Shown here piece after piece: positions 1 to 5,047 of a stretch of DNA of 5,173 bases. The first letter of the stretch is position 1, and every line of letters begins with the position of its first letter. Source of the DNA: Bacteroidia bacterium (GTDB taxonomy: Bacteria > Bacteroidota > Bacteroidia > Chitinophagales > Saprospiraceae); assembly GCA_030431945.1 (NCBI GenBank), contig JAUIIF010000365.1:1-5173 (forward strand), read 5' to 3'. The notes beneath the pieces are model-generated. The model did not search any database. It was not told the origin of the DNA and worked only from the letters and a program-made list of their open reading frames with translations. Both the position numbers and the translations under genes were made by a program.

Positions 1-35
1 GAGCCTTCTTCGTCAGGATTCCTCGGCACTGTCCT

Positions 36-43
36 TATCTTTG
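36..43 (+). promoter_or_regulatory. Bacteroidota -7 promoter element (TATCTTTG) of the dtxR-type gene
   Basis: TATCTTTG matches the Bacteroidota sigma-A -7 consensus TAnnTTTG at every defined position. Only four bases separate it from the ATG at 48, so transcription would begin at or within a few bases of the start codon and the mRNA would be leaderless or nearly so. No convincing -33 TTG element is visible in the short upstream sequence. The call rests on the motif and its position. Confidence 0.55.
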
Positions 44-47
44 CCCC

Positions 48-698
48 ATGTCCACCCCTACCGAAGAGAACTACCTTAAAGCACTGCTGGCACTGTCCGG
101 AGCGGATGGAACAGTCTCCGTTTCCGACCTCTCCAAGTCACTGGGCGTGAGCACCCCCTCCGCGAACAGCATGGTCCGCAAACTTGCGGAACGCGGGCTG
201 GTGAACTACCAGAAATACAAGCCCCTGCAGCTCACTAAACCTGGCCGCAAGGCAGCGGCGCTGATTGTCCGGAAGCACCGGCTGACCGAAATGTTTCTGG
301 TAGAAAAAATGGGGTTTGGCTGGGAGGAAGTACACGCGATTGCCGAACAGATTGAGCACGTGGACAGTCCCGGCTTTTTCACTCGCATGGATGAGCTGAT
401 GGGGCACCCGCAGGTGGACCCTCATGGCTCCCCCATTCCGGATACAGACGGTAACATAACGGCGAAAACCCGCCGGCGGCTGAGTGAGTGTGGTGCAGGA
501 GAAACGGTGGTAATCGTCGGGCTCGACCACCATTCGAATGAGTTTCTCCACTTTTTAAATGACCGGGACTTAGGCCTGGGTGCGCAGCTGCGAATTCACC
601 ACCGGGAGGCCTTTGACGGCTCCCTCACCCTTTCTTATCCCGGCCACGAACGCGTGACGTTCAGCAAAGTGGTTGGTGACCGGATACTGGTCGGTTAA
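48..698 (+). CDS. DtxR/MntR-family metal-dependent transcriptional repressor with FeoA-like C-terminal domain
   Basis: This 216-residue cytoplasmic regulator should bind Fe(II) or Mn(II) and, when metal-loaded, repress metal-uptake genes. Residues 1-70 form the winged helix, with the recognition helix around 36-48. Residues 71-135 are the dimerisation and metal-binding domain, and about 145-216 is an SH3/FeoA-like domain ending in DRILVG; the length suits three-domain DtxR/IdeR proteins. Metal ligands can be placed by alignment from memory: H77, E81, H96, E100, E103 and H104. E100 occupies the position of DtxR Cys102 and MntR Glu99, which resembles MntR. N8 and K11 replace MntR Asp8 and Glu11. 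HH pairs at 161-162 and 184-185 lie in the C-terminal domain. The ATG at 48 is favoured because MSTPTEENYL aligns with family N-termini and follows a -7 box. The gene overlaps its convergent neighbour by 4 bp. Whether iron or manganese is the cofactor cannot be decided. Confidence 0.95.
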   Translation: MSTPTEENYLKALLALSGADGTVSVSDLSKSLGVSTPSANSMVRKLAERGLVNYQKYKPLQLTKPGRKAAALIVRKHRLTEMFLVEKMGFGWEEVHAIAEQIEHVDSPGFFTRMDELMGHPQVDPHGSPIPDTDGNITAKTRRRLSECGAGETVVIVGLDHHSNEFLHFLNDRDLGLGAQLRIHHREAFDGSLTLSYPGHERVTFSKVVGDRILVG

Positions 699-952
699 CC
701 CAGGGCTTCTTCCTCATCCATTCCCTTTTTCTTGTTTTTCCACCACAGGAAAGCGATCGTACCGATCAGGAGGTAAGGCATCCCCAGCATGTAGAGGATA
801 CCGTTGTTGAGGCCGCGCCCTTCCGTACCACCGTTCGCCAGGTTAGTTTCAGCCGTTGCCCGGCACATCGGGCACTGTGCCAGCAGCTCTGCGTCCGTTC
901 CTAAAAACAAGACGAAGACCAGGAGCAGGGAAAGGAGAAGTGACTTTTTCAT
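695..952 (-). CDS. Small CPMC-motif membrane protein, Bacteroidota-type, function unknown
   Basis: This 85-residue protein has an N-terminal hydrophobic signal sequence (about residues 1-26, MKK followed by a leucine-rich core). The motif C27-P-M-C30 comes right after the probable cleavage site. Next are a short polar linker, a second hydrophobic segment (about 51-71) and a lysine-rich then acidic tail (72-85). The predicted topology puts the CPMC in the periplasm and the tail in the cytoplasm. From memory, similar short proteins with a C-x-M-C motif sit beside DUF420 and Sco genes in Bacteroidota genomes, but I know of no assigned function. The two cysteines could bind copper or act as a thiol pair; that is inference. 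No CxxCH heme site is present. It is the third gene on the minus strand, separated by 78 bp from the DUF420 gene with a promoter-like box in the gap. Its stop is nested with that of the dtxR-type gene. Confidence 0.85.
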   Translation of the reverse strand: MKKSLLLSLLLVFVLFLGTDAELLAQCPMCRATAETNLANGGTEGRGLNNGILYMLGMPYLLIGTIAFLWWKNKKKGMDEEEALG

Positions 953-977
953 GGTAGAAGAATTATTAGGAGGGACC

Positions 978-992
978 TGATTACGTTAATCA
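978..992. repeat. Inverted repeat TGATTA-CGT-TAATCA in the leader of the CPMC gene
   Basis: Perfect 6-bp arms flank a 3-bp centre. The repeat lies between the predicted promoter (1019-1026) and the start codon (952) of the small CPMC gene, so it would be in the transcribed leader. It could be an operator placed to block transcription, or a weak hairpin. AT-rich dyads of this size also arise by chance. Confidence 0.35.
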
Positions 993-1018
993 CACCGAAA
1001 AATCCGTTGAGGGTGGCA

Positions 1019-1026
1019 CAAAGTTA
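1019..1026 (-). promoter_or_regulatory. Bacteroidota -7 promoter element (TAACTTTG) of the CPMC gene
   Basis: Read on the minus strand this is TAACTTTG, a full match to TAnnTTTG. It lies four bases past the stop codon of the DUF420 gene and predicts a transcript with a leader of about 60 bases for the small CPMC gene. That gene could then be expressed separately from the two upstream genes. A -33 TTG element is not clear; the expected region overlaps the last codons of the DUF420 gene. Confidence 0.5.
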
Positions 1027-1030
1027 GTGA

Positions 1031-1633
1031 TTAAGGGTAGTACTCCACTAACATCAGGTAGACGACCGGGCCGGTGACCGCGACGTACAACCAAAGTGGA
1101 CAGACGATCCGGGCCAGCTTGCGGTGGGCATCATATTTCCCCACCAGCGCCCTTAAAGTGGTTAACAGAATAAACGGCAAAAGGATGCCCGCCAGGGTGA
1201 TGTGCGACAGTAATATGACAAGATAAACCGGCCGGATATCCGCTACGGCAGCGGCTTCTGTTGCGGACAGTATGCCATTATGATCCGTATCGCCGTAGAT
1301 AACTTCGGGGGTGGTAAAATGATACACCACGTAACAAAGCAGAAAAAGTACCGATAACCCCAGCGCTACGCCGTTGGCATTCCGATGTTTAACCACCTGC
1401 CGCTGCTTGATAAAATAGAGGGAAAACACCAGGGCAACGGCAGTACCTGCGTTCAGCGTGGCGTTAACGGCGGGCAGGAAACCTACGTCCCAGCCTTCCG
1501 GAACCGGCAATTTATACTGCCGCATCACGCCAACGAGGATAAGGACCACGGCGGAGACGACCCACAACAGGATTTTGAGGGTTTTTTCCTTTTCCGGATA
1601 AGTAGGTAATTCGGGATATGCTTGCGAAGTCAT
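1031..1633 (-). CDS. DUF420 (COG2322) membrane protein, CtaM/YozB-like, cytochrome oxidase biogenesis
   Basis: This 200-residue protein has five predicted membrane helices (about 20-37, 53-74, 88-106, 135-157 and 177-197). The family signature is visible: LPAVNATLN at 53-61, H83, YVVYH ending at H105, LLSHITLAGI with H144, H170-R-K-L-AR, and the C-terminal WLYVAVTGPVVYLML. DUF420 proteins of Firmicutes (CtaM/YozB) are needed for active aa3-type oxidase, so a role in oxidase maturation is likely; the conserved histidines could bind heme or metal, which is inference. By the positive-inside rule the loop at 107-134 is periplasmic. It contains DTDHNGILSATE (115-126), which fits the EF-hand calcium-loop pattern. 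The start lies 3 bp after the stop of the Sco-like gene, so the two are probably co-transcribed and translationally coupled. No Shine-Dalgarno sequence is evident. Confidence 0.93.
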   Translation of the reverse strand: MTSQAYPELPTYPEKEKTLKILLWVVSAVVLILVGVMRQYKLPVPEGWDVGFLPAVNATLNAGTAVALVFSLYFIKQRQVVKHRNANGVALGLSVLFLLCYVVYHFTTPEVIYGDTDHNGILSATEAAAVADIRPVYLVILLSHITLAGILLPFILLTTLRALVGKYDAHRKLARIVCPLWLYVAVTGPVVYLMLVEYYP

Positions 1634-1636
1634 GGC

Positions 1637-2272
1637 TTATAGTTCTTTACCGCGTTTCAGGACGAGGTCCGGTTTTTCCGGCAACGGAATGATCAGGGAG
1701 ATCAGTTGCACGAGCCCGATCGTCTCGTCCCGGCGGGTAAGGTCATAGTGTTTGACGATGGTCAGGGAGCTATCGACCAGGGCGACGATGGGGGTTTCGC
1801 CGGGCAGGCTGGTGGGCAACTGAAAATCCCGGGCAGTCTGGGCGAAGCTGGCTGGTGCTGCTGCCAGAAAACTTAACATGTCCGAAGCGGGCAGGTTATA
1901 CTTTTGCGAAAACTCACTGACCGCAGCTGCCGGATCATCAGCCTGGACCAGGGTGGTGAAGTACAGGTTCGGGCTGTCTTTAAACTGGGTGTAGAGGCTG
2001 TCCAAAATCCGGCCGTACTGATCCGCCGCAACGGGCTTGGTGGGGTCCAGCCAACCGACCACCGTCATCGCGCCCCGGGTGGAGGCGGGCAGGTCGCCCC
2101 GCACGGCGGAGAGCTGACTCAGGTCGGGCATTTTTCCAAAGTCCCCCTGGGTGGTAATCGCCTCCTTGCGGTAGGCGTAACCGGTAGACAGGTAGTAGTA
2201 AGAAATGGCCGGCAGGCCGATCAGGAGGAAGACAACAACGATTACGTTGAGGATATTTTTTGCTTTAGCCAT
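1637..2272 (-). CDS. Membrane-anchored Sco/thioredoxin-fold-like protein lacking the copper-binding cysteines
   Basis: This 211-residue protein has a short basic N-terminus and one membrane anchor (about 7-28), followed by a domain expected to lie in the periplasm. The domain resembles the SCO1/SenC family: a beta-strand MTVVGW at 69-74 where the CxxxC segment should follow, a loop with YFTTLVQADDP at 104-113, and a C-terminal strand pair TPIVALVDSSLTIVKHYDL at 160-178 like the family's FLVD...YDG region. The whole protein contains no cysteine and only one histidine (H175), so the usual Cys-x3-Cys plus His copper site is absent. It may be a degenerate assembly partner or scaffold rather than a copper donor or thiol reductase. 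Its place as first gene before a DUF420 gene supports a link to cytochrome oxidase. The fold assignment rests on pattern and context, and a general thioredoxin-like protein is the main alternative. Confidence 0.8.
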   Translation of the reverse strand: MAKAKNILNVIVVVFLLIGLPAISYYYLSTGYAYRKEAITTQGDFGKMPDLSQLSAVRGDLPASTRGAMTVVGWLDPTKPVAADQYGRILDSLYTQFKDSPNLYFTTLVQADDPAAAVSEFSQKYNLPASDMLSFLAAAPASFAQTARDFQLPTSLPGETPIVALVDSSLTIVKHYDLTRRDETIGLVQLISLIIPLPEKPDLVLKRGKEL

Positions 2273-2294
2273 AATGGGGCGGAAAAAGGATGTG

Positions 2295-2302
2295 CAAAGG
2301 TA
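2295..2302 (-). promoter_or_regulatory. Bacteroidota -7 promoter element (TACCTTTG) of the Sco-like/DUF420 operon
   Basis: On the minus strand this reads TACCTTTG, a full match to TAnnTTTG, 22 bases upstream of the ATG of the Sco-like gene. The predicted leader is about 15-20 bases. No good TTG -33 element is found at the expected spacing. The box occupies the first codons of the longest possible reading of the divergent regulator, which argues against that longer reading. Confidence 0.55.
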
Positions 2303-2314
2303 ACTACGTAATCG

Positions 2315-2330
2315 ACGGATTGATCACCGT
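2315..2330. promoter_or_regulatory. Possible operator: dyad ACGG-N8-CCGT near the Sco-like promoter
   Basis: A 4-bp perfect dyad with an 8-bp spacer that contains TGATCA, itself a palindrome. It lies 13-28 bases upstream of the minus-strand -7 box, over the region where a -33 element or an activator site would be. The arms are short and the dyad may be chance. Confidence 0.2.
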
Positions 2331-2403
2331 TAGCCGGGATTATGACGTTGAGGTGGCGATAAACCAGCCTGCAATGGTACTTTTACGGTCAATTGGAAAA
2401 AGC

Positions 2404-2422
2404 TGTCGGCCCGGCTACGACA
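2404..2422. promoter_or_regulatory. Possible activator site: dyad TGTCG-N9-CGACA upstream of the sigma-54 activator gene
   Basis: Perfect 5-bp arms with a 9-bp spacer in the divergent intergenic region, 57-75 bases upstream of the favoured ATG at 2479 and 16 bases before the plus-strand -7-like box. Fis-type HTH proteins of the bacterial enhancer-binding family bind interrupted dyads of this general size, so autoregulation or shared control of the divergent operon is conceivable. There is no second copy in the intergenic region to strengthen it. Confidence 0.25.
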
Positions 2423-2438
2423 CTAAGTCACTTCCCAC

Positions 2439-2446
2439 TATCTTCG
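2439..2446 (+). promoter_or_regulatory. Probable -7 promoter element (TATCTTCG) of the PAS/sigma-54 activator gene
   Basis: TATCTTCG matches TAnnTTTG except for one C, and is followed by CCCC, as is the box before the dtxR-type gene. It lies 32 bases before the favoured ATG at 2479, predicting a leader of roughly 25-30 bases. This spacing supports the internal start rather than the far-upstream ATG at 2290. Confidence 0.4.
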
Positions 2447-2478
2447 CCCCAGCCCAATCTGTGTTCTCTCCTCAACTG

Positions 2479-5022
2479 ATGACCGACCCTGCCCCATCCC
2501 CGCACTACGCTTCTTTCGACCTCGTTTCCGAAGGGGTTTTATGGGTGGATCATCTCGGCAAGGTCCGCCACGCCAACGAGGCAGCAGCAGCCCTGCTGGG
2601 GTATTCTGCTCACCAACTGCTACACTCCAGTTACCTGGAAATCAACCCGAATTTCAGCCTCCTGGGGTGGAAGAAGTACTTCAAGCAATTGGACGACGAC
2701 CGGGGCGATTACCTGGACGCCCAGTTCGTCAATGCCTCCGGCCAGCTTTTCGGGGTACGCGGCCGGGTCCGGCCGGACACTACCTCTTCGCCGGCACTTT
2801 GTCTGATCGTCTTTTCCTCCACGGATGCCGGGCGCAGAGAGGCTGACCTGCTCAGTGCGCTTGAGGGGCACGGCCGGATTGCCGGTTGGGAATACAACCT
2901 GATCACCGGGCAGGTTTACCTGTCTCCGCTGCTCCGGCAGTGGTTCGGCTGGTCGGCCGAACGGGATTTTTACCCGGCGGCAGAATTTGCGCATAAGGCA
3001 AAAGCATTACTTAGTGCCGGGGACCACAGCAAGGCCAAGGGCCTGCTCGAACGCCTCCTTACGGCGGGGAAACCGTTTGATTTGTCCCTTGCCATTACTT
3101 CTGAGAACGAAGAGGTCCACGAGTTGCACCTCCAGGGGGAGTCAGCAGAAAATGAGCTGGAGGTTTTTAAAATTTTCGGCAGCGCGCGCCGGCAACAAGA
3201 CCAGGTTACGGTGAATACGTCTCTTCCGGGAACGGAAGCGGCCTTTCAATTCAGTCTCGACCACAGCCTCGACAGTGTGTACTGGGTCAGCCTGGCGGAT
3301 CAACTCCTCACCTACGCAAACGCCCAGGGCTGTACCCAGTCCGGGTATACCCGTCAGGAGCTTAGCGGTCAGCCGGCAGCTAAGCTGTTCCCGGAAGTTC
3401 TGGACAAAAACCACCACCAGTACCTGAGTGAATTGCGGGAGCGCCACTATCTTGAACTGGTGACCGACATCCGGCGTAAAGACGGCAATACTTTTCCCTG
3501 CCGGGCTGCTTTGCACTACCACGCGACAAAAGATGGTCAGGAACAAATGATCATCATTTCGCGGGACATCAGCCAGGAAGCCGAAGACCACGAATACCGC
3601 CAGCTGCACATCACTACGCTTAACACCCTGCAAGAATGGGTCATTTGGCTGGATGCCGAGAACAACGTCGTCCTGACCAATACTGCTGCCCGCAAGAAGC
3701 TGAGCCGGCGCACCACCAGGGAATTGCAGGGCCTGCCCATCGGGGAGTTGATGCCGGAACTGGAAATCCCTCCGCTGGCCGCCATTCGTCAGGAACAGCT
3801 GGACGGGCGCACGCGTCCGGACGTCGATTACGTTTACAACGACACAACGGGGAAGGAAAGAACCCTGCAGGTACGCTTCGTTCAGGTGGCCGCAGAATCG
3901 CGGCTCTTTCTCAGCGTCATTTGCCGGGACGTTACCGCCGAAGTCAATAATAAACGCCGGTTACAGGAAGCCAAACGCCGGGTGGACGAGCTGCGCAGAC
4001 AGCTGGAAAGTGAAAACGAAGCCCTCAAAGAAGAAATCGGCACCGTGCAGGCTACGGGGCCAATCATCACCGTTTCCCCCAAATACCAAAAGATCCTGGC
4101 CCAAATCGGGCAGGTAGCCGGCACCGACGCCACGGTGCTGGTAACCGGGGAAACCGGTACGGGTAAGGAACTGTTGGCACAGTCCATTCACAACTTCAGT
4201 AACCGGGCTACCCGGCGTATGGTTAGCGTCAACTGTGCCGCCTTGCCGGAAAACCTGATCGAAAGCGAACTGTTCGGCCATGAACGGGGCGCCTTCACCG
4301 GGGCCTTCACGCAGAAGAAAGGCAAATTCGAACTGGCCAGCGGCGGCACCATTTTCCTGGATGAAATCGGGGAGCTTCCGTTAGATATGCAAGCCAAGCT
4401 GTTACGGGCGCTCCAGGAAGGGGAAATACAGCGGATTGGTTCTTCTGACGTCATTAGTGTGGACGTCAGGGTCGTTGCGGCCACTAACCGCAACCTGGAG
4501 AAAATGATTCGGGAAGGAACTTTTCGGGAAGATTTGTACTACCGTCTCAACGTTTTTCCCATCCACAACCTTCCCTTGCGGGAACGGCAGGAGGACATTC
4601 CGATACTGGTCAAACACTTCACGAAGCTGTACGCAGAAAAAATGGGCCGGCCGGTAACCAAGGTCAACCAAAAAGACCTGGAACAATTAGAGGCTTACGA
4701 CTTTCCGGGCAACGTCCGGGAGCTGATCAACCTCGTCGAGCGTGCCGTCATCACTTCTACCGACTCGACCCTGAACCTCGGCGCCAGCCTCCGGGCACTC
4801 CGCAGAACGGATCGCCCCGAAGGCACCCTGAACCTGAGCGGAGAACGGATGCTCACCTTCGAGGAAATGCAGCGACAGTACATCATCGAGGCCCTGAAGC
4901 GAACGAAAGGCAAGGTCACCGGCCCCGGCGGGGCCGCAGAGGTGTTGGACGTAAACGGCCGTACCCTGATGAGTAAAATGGTGAAGCTTGGTATTGACCG
5001 GAATGATTTCACGCGCGGTTAA
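2479..5022 (+). CDS. PAS-domain sigma-54-dependent transcriptional activator (bacterial enhancer-binding protein, FhlA-like HTH)
   Basis: This 847-residue regulator opens sigma-54 promoters by ATP hydrolysis under control of its sensor domains. In order: PAS about 13-127; a weaker PAS-like domain 127-239; PAS 255-369; PAS 381-495; coiled coil 490-521; AAA+ 528-752; HTH 792-842. The AAA+ domain is complete, with Walker A GETGTGKE (557-564, K563), the sigma-54 contact loop GAFTGA (604-609), Walker B FLDE (D628, E629), the arginine-finger region FREDLYYRL (682-690) and sensor II FPGNVRE (742-748). The HTH segment TGPGGAAEVLDVNGRTL resembles FhlA. No receiver domain is present, so it is not a classical two-component response regulator. 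The frame is open back to an ATG at 2290, but the extra 63 residues have no domain character and overlap the opposite-strand promoter, so ATG 2479 (MTDPAPSPHY) is preferred. The ligand and targets are unknown. It is divergent from the oxidase-maturation genes. Confidence 0.95.
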   Translation: MTDPAPSPHYASFDLVSEGVLWVDHLGKVRHANEAAAALLGYSAHQLLHSSYLEINPNFSLLGWKKYFKQLDDDRGDYLDAQFVNASGQLFGVRGRVRPDTTSSPALCLIVFSSTDAGRREADLLSALEGHGRIAGWEYNLITGQVYLSPLLRQWFGWSAERDFYPAAEFAHKAKALLSAGDHSKAKGLLERLLTAGKPFDLSLAITSENEEVHELHLQGESAENELEVFKIFGSARRQQDQVTVNTSLPGTEAAFQFSLDHSLDSVYWVSLADQLLTYANAQGCTQSGYTRQELSGQPAAKLFPEVLDKNHHQYLSELRERHYLELVTDIRRKDGNTFPCRAALHYHATKDGQEQMIIISRDISQEAEDHEYRQLHITTLNTLQEWVIWLDAENNVVLTNTAARKKLSRRTTRELQGLPIGELMPELEIPPLAAIRQEQLDGRTRPDVDYVYNDTTGKERTLQVRFVQVAAESRLFLSVICRDVTAEVNNKRRLQEAKRRVDELRRQLESENEALKEEIGTVQATGPIITVSPKYQKILAQIGQVAGTDATVLVTGETGTGKELLAQSIHNFSNRATRRMVSVNCAALPENLIESELFGHERGAFTGAFTQKKGKFELASGGTIFLDEIGELPLDMQAKLLRALQEGEIQRIGSSDVISVDVRVVAATNRNLEKMIREGTFREDLYYRLNVFPIHNLPLRERQEDIPILVKHFTKLYAEKMGRPVTKVNQKDLEQLEAYDFPGNVRELINLVERAVITSTDSTLNLGASLRALRRTDRPEGTLNLSGERMLTFEEMQRQYIIEALKRTKGKVTGPGGAAEVLDVNGRTLMSKMVKLGIDRNDFTRG

Positions 5023-5047
5023 GGCCCCATTTCCGCAGCACCGCCCA

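Noticed and set aside
863..874. CPMC motif as a c-type heme site
   Set aside because: A CxxCH motif is required; the residue after the second Cys is Arg.
764..952. CPMC protein as a lipoprotein (LLAQC lipobox)
   Set aside because: The residue before the cysteine is Gln, whereas a lipobox needs Gly, Ala or Ser there. Ordinary signal peptide cleavage near A25 fits better.
994..1017. Possible terminator hairpin after the DUF420 gene (CACC...GGTG)
   Set aside because: The stem is only about four pairs with a long loop, and no T-run follows in the right place on the minus strand.
1385..1609. Plus-strand open frame opposite the DUF420 gene
   Set aside because: It lies wholly antisense to a well-supported membrane protein gene and has low-complexity, non-family sequence.
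1904..2311. Plus-strand 135-codon open frame opposite the Sco-like gene
   Set aside because: It is antisense to the supported gene, runs across the divergent promoter and shows no domain pattern.
2354..2368. Possible sigma-54 promoter (TGGC-N9-GC) upstream of the activator gene
   Set aside because: The -24 TGGC and the -12 GC have the right spacing, but the -12 half reads CAGC rather than TTGC and the rest of the -24 element does not match. It is also 110 bases from the favoured start, and a -7 box is closer.
3142..3633. 163-codon minus-strand frame inside the sigma-54 activator gene
   Set aside because: It is a shadow of the PAS-encoding region in a GC-rich gene; the plus-strand frame encodes recognisable PAS sequence throughout.
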